This document shows, in pieces, positions 1 through 9,151 of a stretch of 64,000 bases of DNA. The notes beneath the pieces were generated by a model. It did no database searches. It was not told where the DNA came from and saw only the letters and a program-made list of their open reading frames with translations. This DNA comes from an uncultured Ruminococcus sp. Lineage in GTDB: Bacteria > Bacillota > Clostridia > Oscillospirales > Ruminococcaceae. Positions within the stretch are counted from its first letter, which is position 1; each line of letters opens with the position of its first letter. The stretch lies in contig UPZA01000004.1 in assembly GCA_900538575.1 (NCBI GenBank), forward strand, positions 62,001 through 126,000, written 5' to 3'. The translations under genes and the position numbers were made by a program.

Positions 1-26
1 AGCTCCGCTGAACTTAGCTCAGCCAT
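1..26 (-). CDS. start of an unidentified gene downstream of comEC (possibly holA), cut by window edge
   Basis: An ATG overlaps the comEC stop codon by 8 bp and opens a frame that stays open to the window edge (only eight complete codons, M-A-E-L-S-S-A-E). Translational overlap of this kind is typical of operon partners. In many Firmicutes the gene after comEC is holA (DNA polymerase III delta subunit), so holA is the natural guess, but eight residues cannot confirm it. Confidence 0.35.
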
Positions 27-2010
27 TTTCCAGCCCCCTGTAATTCATAGTTCCGTCGCTTCTTGCCGTAAGTAAAATATTTGTTTTATACACCTTGTTT
101 CCGGATTTTCCGTCGGTAAATTCAAATAAAAAATCCATGAATTTAACTTCAACCCTCATATTTACAATACTTACAGAATAGGCTTCATAATAGGCGTTCC
201 AACTTGAATAATCCGAATATTTAGGAGTTTTACGGCATATTTTTGAACCATTTCTCATATACGTATCCGACGGAATAACAACATTTTTTACATTGCAAAG
301 ACTCAGCTTATCATTATAGGCTGAAACAGCATGATAAGCATTATCCGTAATAATAAGATTATTTATTTCGGTGATTCCGCAGTTCTCAAGATATTTCTCT
401 GCATATCGGCTATTTGACGCCTTTCCTGTAATATCAATTATATCCGCGGCATACCCCTTTGAAACAATTATAACGCCAACATCATTTTTTCCGAGCAGGG
501 CAATTTTAATAACCGTCGCACTATAATAATTATAAAAAACACATGTAAAAAATAAAAGCGCCGCTGAAACCACCGCGGTAATGGCGCTGTATTTACGGCT
601 CTTAAAAATCAGATAAGCAGAGATACAGAAAATAAGTATAATTATCATAACAGCAGGTATAAAATCACCTATAAGCTTAGTATGAGTAAACTTATTTTTA
701 CCTATAAGTCTTGAAAGATTCAAAACAATTCGGCATATAGCTCCCGATATTTTAAAAAGCAGTATAGGATTTATAAAAATCAGCATTGACGCAATCATTG
801 CAATAAGCAGTGACAGCATGCAAAGAGGAGTTATAATCAGATTGCTAAGCGGAGCTATTGCTGAAAATTCACCGAAGCAAATTACCGACATCGGAGTAAC
901 CGCCGCAGAAACGCACAGCATATATAGAATATTATTACGCGTCTTATTTAACCTTCCGAAGGAGTTTAAATTCCCGGTCATATAAGGACCAAATACGCCG
1001 GCTCCCAGCGCTCCGGAAACTGATAATAAAAATGACTGATTTATAATCATGAACGGATTAAAAAGAGTAAGCAGAATTACGGCGATACATACCGAATTTA
1101 GTGAATCAGTATAGCGGAAAAACAGCGGCGCAGAATTTACCAAAGTCATCATTACAAACGCTCTCATAATAGACGGGGACATTCCGCAGCACAGAGCGAA
1201 AAGAATCATAAATATTTCAGAAATAGCAAATTCCAAAAGCTTACTAGTGCCGAATTTACGAAGCAGGAATGTTATTAACGTGCAGAAAAGAACAATATGC
1301 AGACCGGAAACAGCAGTAACATGACCTATGCCTGTCCGGTAGAGCATGGTTTTATCATTCTGGTCAATTCCGGATTTATCACCGAAAAGCATTCCCTTGA
1401 GCATGCCGCTTTCATCTGACGGAACAGACGAGTCTATGGCTCCGCTCACATTTTCTCGAAATTTATACAGCATTTTCCGCAGAGAAAATCCTGATGTTTT
1501 CTTAATCTCCATTAAAGAAACATCGTCAGACTGGAGGTAAATTCCGTCGGACTTGTAATAATCAAGTCCGCTGAATAAATAACTATTTTCAGGCAATTCA
1601 GGAATACATTTTAAACTTATTTTATCTCCTACATCACAGTCTGAAGCGTCGGTATAAATTATAATCTGTGCTTGCTGTAAACCGTTGATTTTCCCTTTTA
1701 AAAAATATCTGGATTTGTTTTCGGCATAATCCTTATAGTCAGTTACAACTCCGCTAAAATTTATTTCTTGTCCGGCAAAATCAATAATATTTTTATAGAC
1801 CGTGCTATTATAAGCGCCGTAATAGCAGAAAGCCATAAAATATACGACAAGCATAAAAATAATGGCTTTTAGATTAAAACGGAACAATACTTTAAAAAGT
1901 AACGCGGAAATTAATGCCGCAGGAACTGCAATATACAAATGCCCGGAAAAAGCGGCTGCAATAAGTCCGGCAGCCCAAGCAGTCCCTGCATACGCCATTT
2001 TACGTTTCAA
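19..2010 (-). CDS. comEC: ComEC/Rec2-family DNA uptake channel protein with a degenerate C-terminal domain
   Basis: A 663-residue polytopic membrane protein. Residues ~1-65 hold hydrophobic segments, ~75-190 the extracellular DUF4131/OB-like region, and ~195-490 the Competence domain with its hallmark GHVTAVSGLHIV stretch around residue 230. In competent bacteria ComEC forms the inner-membrane channel for single-stranded DNA. The C-terminal ~165 residues sit where many ComEC proteins carry a metallo-beta-lactamase-like domain, but I see no HxHxDH metal motif; the corresponding stretch reads roughly LIITDNAYHAVSAY. The domain is therefore probably catalytically dead or highly diverged. It starts 2 bp after the phosphoribosyltransferase stop, so the two are probably co-transcribed. 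The family call is firm; a role in transformation here is inferred. Confidence 0.88.
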   Translation of the reverse strand: MKRKMAYAGTAWAAGLIAAAFSGHLYIAVPAALISALLFKVLFRFNLKAIIFMLVVYFMAFCYYGAYNSTVYKNIIDFAGQEINFSGVVTDYKDYAENKSRYFLKGKINGLQQAQIIIYTDASDCDVGDKISLKCIPELPENSYLFSGLDYYKSDGIYLQSDDVSLMEIKKTSGFSLRKMLYKFRENVSGAIDSSVPSDESGMLKGMLFGDKSGIDQNDKTMLYRTGIGHVTAVSGLHIVLFCTLITFLLRKFGTSKLLEFAISEIFMILFALCCGMSPSIMRAFVMMTLVNSAPLFFRYTDSLNSVCIAVILLTLFNPFMIINQSFLLSVSGALGAGVFGPYMTGNLNSFGRLNKTRNNILYMLCVSAAVTPMSVICFGEFSAIAPLSNLIITPLCMLSLLIAMIASMLIFINPILLFKISGAICRIVLNLSRLIGKNKFTHTKLIGDFIPAVMIIILIFCISAYLIFKSRKYSAITAVVSAALLFFTCVFYNYYSATVIKIALLGKNDVGVIIVSKGYAADIIDITGKASNSRYAEKYLENCGITEINNLIITDNAYHAVSAYNDKLSLCNVKNVVIPSDTYMRNGSKICRKTPKYSDYSSWNAYYEAYSVSIVNMRVEVKFMDFLFEFTDGKSGNKVYKTNILLTARSDGTMNYRGLENG

Positions 2011-2012
2011 GC

Positions 2013-2549
2013 TTATTTGAAAAACAGCGGAAGTTTTTCAAGGAAAATTATATCGTTTCTGTCCGCCGCGTCTCCTTCGGCAAGCACCGCCGATTTACAT
2101 ACTATATTTCCGCCTGCTCTTTCCGCAAGCTCGACAAGCGAATGCAGGGATTCTCCTGTACTGATTACATCGTCCGCAATAAGCACTCTTTTTCCCTTAA
2201 GCTCTCGCATATCATTTTCATCAAGATAAAGAGTCTGCCTTCCGTCCGTCGTAATCGACTTAACCTCGACAGCCACCGGATTTTTCATATAAAGCTTAAC
2301 TGATTTTCTCGCGACTATGTACTTTTTTCCGCTCTGTCTTGAAAGCTCATAACCCAAAGGAATACCTTTGCTTTCAGCGGTAACAATTATATCGAAATCC
2401 GGTACTCTTTTTAATAGTTCCTCAGCGCACGCAATGGTCAGCTCCACATCGGAAAACATAATAAACGCGGCAATATTAAGCTTATCGTTAATCGGACAGA
2501 GCGGCAACTCTCTTTTCAGTCCGGCGATGTTAAGTGTATAATATTCCAT
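2013..2549 (-). CDS. phosphoribosyltransferase, adenine PRTase-like
   Basis: A 178-residue type I phosphoribosyltransferase. The PRPP-binding signature VLIADDVISTGES is at residues 122-134, and an upstream TAESKGIPLGYELS segment (~57-70) matches the PPi loop of the Apt/PyrE class. It would attach a base to PRPP in nucleotide salvage. Adenine is the likeliest substrate from the overall resemblance to Apt, but some orphan PRTases of this shape have other or regulatory roles. A GGGGG Shine-Dalgarno lies 6 nt before the ATG. It sits between the HIT protein gene and comEC in one tightly packed minus-strand run. Confidence 0.75.
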   Translation of the reverse strand: MEYYTLNIAGLKRELPLCPINDKLNIAAFIMFSDVELTIACAEELLKRVPDFDIIVTAESKGIPLGYELSRQSGKKYIVARKSVKLYMKNPVAVEVKSITTDGRQTLYLDENDMRELKGKRVLIADDVISTGESLHSLVELAERAGGNIVCKSAVLAEGDAADRNDIIFLEKLPLFFK

Positions 2550-2566
2550 ATTTTTCCCCCATCAGT

Positions 2567-2917
2567 TTATACGGCGCTGTCAGCGCTCCAGCCCATTTTC
2601 TTTCCTGCCAGTACATGAAAATGAAGATGATGAACGCTTTGTCCGGCGTCATCTCCGCAGTTAGTTATAACCCTGTATCCATCTGAAAAGCCTTCCTTTT
2701 CAGCTATCTGCGCAGCGACCTCAAATATGTGAGCTACATATTCAGAATTCTGAGAGTCTATTTCAGACGCTCCTGAAATATGAATCTTCGGCACAATAAG
2801 ATAGTGAACCGGGGCTACCGGTTCTATATCCTTAAACGCATACACCATGTCGTCCTCAAAAACCTTATCGCTGGGAATTTCCCCTGCAATTATCCTGCAA
2901 AATAAACAATCCATCAT
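2567..2917 (-). CDS. HIT family nucleotide hydrolase/transferase (HinT-like)
   Basis: A 116-residue protein with the histidine triad H97-x-H99-x-H101 (HHLHFHVL) near the C terminus and an N-terminal CLFCRIIAGEIPS motif typical of bacterial HinT/PKCI-like proteins. The family hydrolyses AMP-linked phosphoramidates, including aminoacyl-adenylates released from tRNA synthetases. The gene begins 14 nt after alaS and is probably read from the alaS T-box transcript, which makes removal of stray alanyl-AMP an attractive but unproven role. Two ATGs lie in tandem; the SD (GAGGT) fits either. Confidence 0.88.
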   Translation of the reverse strand: MMDCLFCRIIAGEIPSDKVFEDDMVYAFKDIEPVAPVHYLIVPKIHISGASEIDSQNSEYVAHIFEVAAQIAEKEGFSDGYRVITNCGDDAGQSVHHLHFHVLAGKKMGWSADSAV

Positions 2918-2931
2918 AAAATACCTCTGAT

Positions 2932-5574
2932 CTATTTTAAAAATTCGTTAGTAATGCTTTCAAGAGAATTAAGCGCCTCATCAATCATATAATTTTTTCC
3001 TATGCCTGCCATTGCGCTGTCTGGACGTCCGCCGCCCTTTCCTCCTGTAATGGCTGCTATTCTCTGAATAATTTTTCCTGCATGAGCGCCTTTTTCAACT
3101 GCGCTTTTGCCGCATACGCAGTAAAGAGTACCTTTTTCATCGGTTACACCGGCAAACACGGCTACAACGTCCTGAGTCTGCTCCCTAACCTTATCTCCAA
3201 GCTGTCTGAGCATATCCGGCTTCGTTCCATTGAGCATTGCAGATATAATCTTTATACCGTTAATTTCCTTAGCGTCCTTGAACATATCTCCGAGCTGATT
3301 ACCGGCAAGCTGCTGACTAAGCTTCTGTATCTGCTTATCCTTTTCCTTCAGCTCTTCCGTTAAGGTTCTACAGCGTTCGGCAAGCTTAGCCGGATTGGCA
3401 ATTTTAAGTACCGCTGAAACCTCGGATAAGGTACTCCTGAATCCATTCATAAGCTCAAGCACTCCGTTGCCTGTAACAGCTTCGATTCGTCTGATTCCGG
3501 ACGCTACTGAATTTTCAGAAACAATCTTAAAAAGACCTATATTTGATGTATTCTTCACATGCGTTCCGCCGCAAAATTCAATAGATTCTCCTCCTATATT
3601 CACAACTCTTACAATATCCCCGTATTTCTCGCCGAAAAGAGCCGTTGCTCCGAGCTTTTTTGCCTCGTCTATCGGCATTTCCTTTGTAACCACTTCAATA
3701 CTGTGGAGAATTTCATCGTTGACTATATTTTCAATCCTAAACAGTTCTTCAGCAGTAACGGCGCTGAAATGCGAAAAGTCAAATCTGCATCTTTCAGCGT
3801 TTACAAGCTGTCCCGCCTGATGTACGTGTTCTCCAAGCACCTTTCGTAAGGCTGCCTGCAAAAGATGTGCAGCAGTATGATTTCTTGCCGCAGACATTCT
3901 TTTTTCAACGTCAATTTCCGCAAAGATCATATCATTTTTATTAAGATTTCCCTGCTCAACCGTACCGAAATGAAGAAAATGTCCGCTTTCAGTTTTAGTT
4001 GTATTGTAAACTGAAAACGACGCTCCTTCAGCGCTCAGCTCTCCGGTGTCGGCAGCCTGTCCACCGCTTTCAGCATAAAACGGCGTGCTGTCTAAAACAA
4101 CTACAGCTTCCTGTCCCTCAGAGACGCTTTCAGACGGCTTGCCGTCGACAAAAATCTCAAGTATTCTTGCGTCCTGCTTAAATCTAGTATAACCAGTAAA
4201 CTCAGTAGCCGGAACTTCTATGAACGCGGCGTTGTCATCGTTCCACGAGGTTTTAATCTTTGAAGCACGGTCGCTTCTTGCCTTCCGCTTCTGCTCTTCC
4301 ATGCATTCCCTGAAACGTTCCTCATCTACAGAAATACCCTTTTCGGCTGCAATTTCCTTAGTAAGATCAAGAGGAAAACCGTAGGTATCACTTAACTTAA
4401 AGGCGTCGTCCCCTGACAATACGTTCTTAATTTCATTCGCGGAAATTTTATCAATAAAATGATTCAAAAGCTCCGTTCCCTTATCAATTGTCTTTGCAAA
4501 GCTTTCCTCTTCATGCTTTATAATAGTTTTTATAAGCTCGCGCTTTTCTTCAAGCTCCGGATAAGCCGTTTTATTTTCATCAATTACAGTATCGCATACC
4601 TTATACAAAAAAGGATCGCTGACGCCGAGCATTTTTCCATGCCTTGCCGCTCTTCTAAGAAGCCTTTTTAATACATAGCCTCTTCCCTCGTTAGCCGGAG
4701 TAATTCCGTCTCCCACCATAAATGTAGTACTTCTTATGTGATCAGTTATAACACGGAGCGAAACATCTGTACTTTCATTTTCTTTATACCTTACGCCAGC
4801 TATTTCACATATTTTATTCATAATATTTTTAACGGTATCAACTTCAAAAAGGTTATCGACTCCCTGAATCACACATGCAAGTCTTTCAAGTCCCATACCG
4901 GTGTCAATATTAGGATGCTCCATAAGGGCATAATTTCCCTTTCCATCGCTGTCAAACTGGCTGAAAACAAGATTCCAGACTTCAACAAACCTATCGCAGT
5001 CACAGCCAACCTTACAGTCAGGAGAGCCGCAGCCATGTTCGTCTCCTCTGTCAAAATATATCTCAGAACAAGGTCCGCAAGGTCCGGAGCCATGTTCCCA
5101 GAAATTATCCTCTTTGCCAAGCCTTGTCATATGATCCGGCGCAACGCCTATACGCTTTGTCCAGAGATCATATGCTTCGTCGTCATCCTCGTATACAGAC
5201 ACATATAGCTTTTCAACAGGAAGCTCAAGCGATTTAGTAAAAAATTCCCACGCCCATTCAATAGCTTCTATCTTAAAATAGTCTCCGAAAGAAAAATTAC
5301 CGAGCATCTCAAAATATGTACCGTGTCTTGAGGTTTTGCCTACTCTTTCTATATCGGGAGTTCTGATACACTTCTGACAAGTCGTTACTCTTTTATTAGG
5401 AGGAACAGCCTGTCCGAGAAAAAATTTCTTTAAAGGCGCCATGCCTGAATTTATCAGCAAAAGACTGTTGTCCCCCTGCGGAATCAGGGACGCGCTTGCC
5501 ATTCTTGTATGATTCTTACTTTCAAAAAATGAAAGATACATTTCTCTGAGTTCATTGACTCCACGCCATTTCAT
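2932..5574 (-). CDS. alaS: alanine--tRNA ligase
   Basis: A full-length AlaRS of 880 residues. It has the class II catalytic core at the N terminus (MKWRGVNELREMYLSFFESK, typical start of the family), the editing domain with the HxxxH (HTAAHLL) and CxxxH (CGGTH) zinc motif, and a C-terminal DHHA1-like oligomerisation domain rich in glycine (GGKGGGRPD). It charges tRNA-Ala and edits Ser/Gly mischarging. I place the start at the internal ATG preceded by GGAGAG about 8 nt upstream; an upstream TTG would add five residues not seen in the family. A T-box leader controls it, and the HIT, PRTase and comEC genes follow. Confidence 0.96.
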   Translation of the reverse strand: MKWRGVNELREMYLSFFESKNHTRMASASLIPQGDNSLLLINSGMAPLKKFFLGQAVPPNKRVTTCQKCIRTPDIERVGKTSRHGTYFEMLGNFSFGDYFKIEAIEWAWEFFTKSLELPVEKLYVSVYEDDDEAYDLWTKRIGVAPDHMTRLGKEDNFWEHGSGPCGPCSEIYFDRGDEHGCGSPDCKVGCDCDRFVEVWNLVFSQFDSDGKGNYALMEHPNIDTGMGLERLACVIQGVDNLFEVDTVKNIMNKICEIAGVRYKENESTDVSLRVITDHIRSTTFMVGDGITPANEGRGYVLKRLLRRAARHGKMLGVSDPFLYKVCDTVIDENKTAYPELEEKRELIKTIIKHEEESFAKTIDKGTELLNHFIDKISANEIKNVLSGDDAFKLSDTYGFPLDLTKEIAAEKGISVDEERFRECMEEQKRKARSDRASKIKTSWNDDNAAFIEVPATEFTGYTRFKQDARILEIFVDGKPSESVSEGQEAVVVLDSTPFYAESGGQAADTGELSAEGASFSVYNTTKTESGHFLHFGTVEQGNLNKNDMIFAEIDVEKRMSAARNHTAAHLLQAALRKVLGEHVHQAGQLVNAERCRFDFSHFSAVTAEELFRIENIVNDEILHSIEVVTKEMPIDEAKKLGATALFGEKYGDIVRVVNIGGESIEFCGGTHVKNTSNIGLFKIVSENSVASGIRRIEAVTGNGVLELMNGFRSTLSEVSAVLKIANPAKLAERCRTLTEELKEKDKQIQKLSQQLAGNQLGDMFKDAKEINGIKIISAMLNGTKPDMLRQLGDKVREQTQDVVAVFAGVTDEKGTLYCVCGKSAVEKGAHAGKIIQRIAAITGGKGGGRPDSAMAGIGKNYMIDEALNSLESITNEFLK

Positions 5575-5616
5575 ATATACGCTCTCCAATCATTATATTT
5601 TATTGCTTTAACTGAA

Positions 5617-5846
5617 ATAAAAGCCCTCGTCCGCAGTAATGGGACGAAGGCTCGTGGTACCACCCAAAATTCAAAAGCATAAAGCTTTCCTTTTGTTTTC
5701 CTTAACGCGGAAAAAACGTCCGCTTTTCAGCGGAAAGCTCAAGGGTAGCACTTGCATTTTATACAAAAGCTCGCACCGACCGCTTTTTCTCTGAAGTATA
5801 ATCCATGCAATTATTCCTGTCACAGCCCAAAACAATATTCTTCTAA
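5617..5846 (-). promoter_or_regulatory. T-box riboswitch, alanine specific, in front of alaS
   Basis: The reverse strand contains the conserved T-box sequence TGGGTGGTACCACGAGC at 5650-5666. A terminator follows, with arms GCCTTCGTCC and GGACGAGGGC and a T-rich tail (5617-5652). Stem I carries an AGAGA motif and an apical GGTCGGTGCGAG segment. The specifier loop reads AAGTGCTACCC, giving a GCU alanine codon at 5747-5749. Uncharged tRNA-Ala would pair with the specifier and stabilise the antiterminator, allowing alaS transcription. The aptamer boundaries are approximate because I could not fold it computationally. Confidence 0.93.
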
Positions 5847-5847
5847 T

Positions 5848-5875
5848 ATTATACCAAATATACGGAAAAAGTCAA
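5848..5875 (-). promoter_or_regulatory. sigma-A promoter of the alaS T-box transcript
   Basis: TTGACT (5870-5875) and TATAAT (5848-5853) are separated by 16 bp on the minus strand, directly upstream of the T-box leader. Confidence 0.8.
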
Positions 5876-5926
5876 TCTTTTTTTCTTAAAATTCCGTAAA
5901 ATTTTATAAAAAGAAAGAATAAATTT

Positions 5927-7513
5927 TTATCCGTAAATATCAGTAATTCTCTCTGCAATTTCCTTAAAAACCGGAGCCGCACATTCGTTTCCGTATCCGC
6001 CGTCCTCGCACAAAACAGTTACAGCGTACCTCGGACTGCTAAGTGGAAAAAAGCCGGTTATCCAGCCATGACATATTTCTTCTCCGTCCTCGTCAAATCT
6101 GCCTGTCTGAGCGGTCGACGTCTTACCTGCCGCATGAGTATTCGACGGTCTGGCGTTGGAATCTGTATTCAAATCAACAGCGGCAATCATCAGATCCTGA
6201 AGACGAAACGCCGTTTTACGGTCAAAAACGTCCGTATATTTAGCTTCTTCCTGATTTGAAACTGTTTTGCCGTCATGAGTTATACCCTTTACCAAGCTTG
6301 GAACATACAACCTTCCTTCATTTGCTATCGCGGCTGTAAAAGCGCATATCTGCACCGGAGACGCCGTAAGCTTTCCCTGCCCGAACGACATGTTGGCCTT
6401 TTCTGCCGGCAGGCTCAGGTCCTCCTCAGTCTGAAGGCTTCCGCCGGAAACAGTCATTCCCAACGCAAGAGGAATGCTCCTTCCGAACCCCATTCTCTGA
6501 GCAGTTTCTATCAAAAGACGGCTGTCTATATGCTTAGAAAGCTCTATATAATAGGTATTGCATGATTCCGCCGCCGCTTCCGTCATATCAAGAACACCGT
6601 GTCCGCTCAAGTCATGGCATTTAAATAGCTGCCCTCCGATTTCGGTAGATCCGGTACAATTATATGAAAAGCTTTCTTCAATTCCTTGTTCAAAGGCGGC
6701 AAGCGATGTCACAAGCTTAAAAATCGAGCCTACATTATATGAATATAGACAGCGGTTAATAAGTGGTGAATCTTTATCGTTTACCGCCTCGGACAAGGTA
6801 TCGGCGCTGTATGTCGGAAAGCTCGCCATACCCAGAATTTCCCCTGAGTAAATATCCATTACAACTACGGCTCCCTTTTTCATTCTGCTGCCCGCAAGCT
6901 CGCATATTGCCTGTATATATTTATCAATAGTGAGAACCACTCCTTCCGTCATGGGACCGTTCTCAGAAATATCCCTGCCAAGTCCGTCCATTACGCTTCC
7001 TCTGCCGTCCACACTGTAAGTTACAGTATTTTCAGAAACGCACGATCTAAGATAATCATTATAAGCAGCCTCGATTCCGGACACTCCCTCGCCGTCGCTT
7101 AAATACCCTATAACATGCTGTGCAAGCTGATTTTCCCTGTTTCGGACGGGAACCTCAAAAACCGTTATATCGCCGCATTCAAAATCCTTTTTTGTCACCT
7201 CGCATACAAACGGCTTACCATACACCAAACTGCTGTGATAGCTTTCAAGATCCTTAACATAAGGCAGAATCTCCTCCGCGGCCTCGGAGGTAGGATTTAT
7301 GACGGCATAATATGTGCTGGTATCATTGACCAGAAGATTATAGCTTCTGTCGTAAATATTACCGAAGGTATGACCTGCTGTCAGAGTATAAGTGCCCTGA
7401 GCCTGTCCGGCGGCCTGATAAGTCGGATTGCTCACTATCCAGAAAATTCTCATATACAATATTGAAAATGAAAATAAAAAAATGCAGCCAAGCGCAATCA
7501 TACGTTTATACAT
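5927..7513 (-). CDS. class B penicillin-binding protein (transpeptidase) with a KTS third motif
   Basis: A 528-residue protein with one N-terminal membrane anchor (~5-27), a short dimerisation/linker region, and a transpeptidase domain with the active-site tetrad S263-I-F-K266, the SxN motif S317-C-N and the third motif K464-T-S. The third motif is normally K-T/S-G; here Gly is replaced by Ser (AGKTSTAQTG). There is no PASTA domain, unlike the SpoVD protein further along. It would crosslink peptidoglycan stem peptides outside the membrane. Length and layout resemble PbpA-like PBPs of Firmicutes. A GGGAGGG SD supports the start. It lies between dtd and the alaS T-box and is probably the last gene of the upstream operon. 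Confidence 0.88.
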   Translation of the reverse strand: MYKRMIALGCIFLFSFSILYMRIFWIVSNPTYQAAGQAQGTYTLTAGHTFGNIYDRSYNLLVNDTSTYYAVINPTSEAAEEILPYVKDLESYHSSLVYGKPFVCEVTKKDFECGDITVFEVPVRNRENQLAQHVIGYLSDGEGVSGIEAAYNDYLRSCVSENTVTYSVDGRGSVMDGLGRDISENGPMTEGVVLTIDKYIQAICELAGSRMKKGAVVVMDIYSGEILGMASFPTYSADTLSEAVNDKDSPLINRCLYSYNVGSIFKLVTSLAAFEQGIEESFSYNCTGSTEIGGQLFKCHDLSGHGVLDMTEAAAESCNTYYIELSKHIDSRLLIETAQRMGFGRSIPLALGMTVSGGSLQTEEDLSLPAEKANMSFGQGKLTASPVQICAFTAAIANEGRLYVPSLVKGITHDGKTVSNQEEAKYTDVFDRKTAFRLQDLMIAAVDLNTDSNARPSNTHAAGKTSTAQTGRFDEDGEEICHGWITGFFPLSSPRYAVTVLCEDGGYGNECAAPVFKEIAERITDIYG

Positions 7514-7578
7514 AATAAAACCCTCCCGGATTTATTATTGCCATCCGAAAGGGATTAAATCATATTCAGCTAAATATT

Positions 7579-8019
7579 TCAAATATCCTCAAGTACTACT
7601 GTAAACGGCCCGTCGTTTTCCAGCTCCACTTTCATATCAGCTCCGAAAACGCCTTTTTCTACTACAGGAATATATTTTCCGCATATTCCGATAAAATATT
7701 CAAAAAGCTTTTCAGCCGTTTCAGGATTTCCGGCGTTAATGAAATTAGGTCTGTTTCCCTTTCGGCAGTCGGCATACAGTGTAAACTGCGATATTACAAG
7801 CAAAGAGCCTCCTACATCGTTTAATGATAAATTTATTTTATCGTTCTCATCTGAAAAAATCCTCATTTTTATAATTTTATTTGCAAGCCTCTCCGCATTA
7901 AGCTCTGAATCTTTTTTACCTACGCCGAGAAAAACCAAAAACCCTTTTCCTATTTTTCCTTTTATTTCTCCGTCTACCGTCACTGACGCGCCGCTTACTC
8001 TCTGAACTACAGCTTTCAT
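7579..8019 (-). CDS. dtd: D-aminoacyl-tRNA deacylase
   Basis: A 146-residue protein matching Dtd along its length: MKAVVQRVSGASVTVDGE at the N terminus, the catalytic SQFTLYADCRKGNRPNF region (~77-93), and the cross-subunit Gly-cisPro motif NAGNPE replacing the usual GPxxA segment near residue 97. The enzyme hydrolyses D-aminoacyl-tRNAs and, from published work on the family, also Gly-tRNA-Ala formed by AlaRS error. Its place one gene away from alaS fits that role. It starts 14 nt after the sirtuin stop. Confidence 0.93.
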   Translation of the reverse strand: MKAVVQRVSGASVTVDGEIKGKIGKGFLVFLGVGKKDSELNAERLANKIIKMRIFSDENDKINLSLNDVGGSLLVISQFTLYADCRKGNRPNFINAGNPETAEKLFEYFIGICGKYIPVVEKGVFGADMKVELENDGPFTVVLEDI

Positions 8020-8033
8020 AAAACAGCCTCCCG

Positions 8034-8753
8034 TTATCCTGACATTATACTTCCCATAATCTTTCCGATACTATCGTGTATAACCATATCCGCAAAGGAA
8101 TCCGCCGGTGTTTCCGTAAGGTTTATAAGCAGCAGAAAACAATCCTTGCTTCTATACTTAATCAAGCCCGCGGCAGGATAGACATTCAGCGATGTACCTC
8201 CGACAATAAGAAGATCCGCTTCTTTTATCGACGTTACGGCCCCGTTTATAACGCTGTCGCTAAGTCCCTCCTGATATAAAACTACGTCGGGTTTAATTAT
8301 ACCTCCGCAGGTACATCGAGGAATACCGGAACATTTTCGTATAAAATCCGCATCATAAAATCTATTGCATTTCATACAATAATTACGCAGAACGCTGCCA
8401 TGAAGCTCATAAACCTTTTTACTACCTGCCGCCTGATGAAGGCCGTCAATATTCTGAGTTACCACGGCTTTAAGTTTTCCGATCCTTTCAAGCTCCGAAA
8501 GCTTAATATGCGCCTTATTAGGCAGCGCGCCGGGCCATATCATCTTATCACGGTAAAACCTGAAAAATTCCTCGGTTTCGGTCATAAAAAAATCATGACT
8601 TAATATCGTTTCCGGAGGATAATCATATTTCTGATTATAAAGTCCGTCAACGCTCCTGAAATCCGGAATACCGCTCTCCGTAGAAACACCGGCGCCTCCG
8701 AAAAATACGATTTTACTGCTTTTATCAAAAACCTTCTGTAAATTTTCCGTCAT
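8034..8753 (-). CDS. cobB: SIR2-family NAD-dependent protein deacylase
   Basis: A 239-residue sirtuin. It has the NAD-binding GAGVSTESGIPDFRS motif (~20-34), the QNIDGLH motif (~100-106), the catalytic H118 in ELHGS, and a zinc site made by C126-x-x-C129 and C147-x-C149. It removes acyl groups from lysines using NAD and releases nicotinamide and O-acyl-ADP-ribose. The gene abuts the YjbQ gene without a gap, so the pair is translationally coupled. The exact acyl preference cannot be read from sequence. Confidence 0.92.
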   Translation of the reverse strand: MTENLQKVFDKSSKIVFFGGAGVSTESGIPDFRSVDGLYNQKYDYPPETILSHDFFMTETEEFFRFYRDKMIWPGALPNKAHIKLSELERIGKLKAVVTQNIDGLHQAAGSKKVYELHGSVLRNYCMKCNRFYDADFIRKCSGIPRCTCGGIIKPDVVLYQEGLSDSVINGAVTSIKEADLLIVGGTSLNVYPAAGLIKYRSKDCFLLLINLTETPADSFADMVIHDSIGKIMGSIMSG

Positions 8754-9151
8754 TATTCATCACCAATTATCTTAACATAAAATTGCCTGTTTCTCGGTCC
8801 GTCGTATTCGCAGAAATATATTCCCTGCCACATTCCAAGCAGCAGCTTGCCGTCAGCTATTATTACATTAACACTGTTTCCTGTAACCAAAGCTTTCAGA
8901 TGCGCCGACGTATTACCCTCCGAATGCCTAAACCGTTCTCGGTCAGGATATGTGATATTCATAGCGTATAAGAGATCGGACACTACGTCAGGATCCGCGT
9001 TTTCATTAATTGTAATACCGGCCGTAGTATGAGGACAGTATATTACGCATATTCCATTTAATATACAGCTTTCTTTAACCGCGTCCATAACCTTTGACGT
9101 TATGTCGATAAAGTTTTCAGCCGGAGTTTTCAAATCAAACCTGAACAGCAT
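8753..9151 (-). CDS. YjbQ family protein (UPF0047)
   Basis: A 132-residue protein with the family core: CPHTTAGITINENADP (metal/phosphate region), a central RHSEGNTSAHLKA segment and a C-terminal MWQGIYFCEYDGPRNR motif. Members have weak thiamine-phosphate synthase activity and a trimeric beta-fold; the physiological role is uncertain. I prefer the internal ATG because a good AAGGTG Shine-Dalgarno lies about 7 nt upstream. A longer frame beginning 75 nt earlier would overlap the glycosylase gene by 92 bp and adds nothing conserved. With this start the overlap is 17 bp. Confidence 0.85.
   Translation of the reverse strand: MLFRFDLKTPAENFIDITSKVMDAVKESCILNGICVIYCPHTTAGITINENADPDVVSDLLYAMNITYPDRERFRHSEGNTSAHLKALVTGNSVNVIIADGKLLLGMWQGIYFCEYDGPRNRQFYVKIIGDE

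Noticed and set aside
4738..5208. Long open frame opposite alaS.
   Set aside because: It is antisense to a certain gene, with no SD, no domain and composition typical of a shadow frame; many such frames opposite alaS, tuf, fusA, murE and the sugar-binding gene were left out for the same reason.
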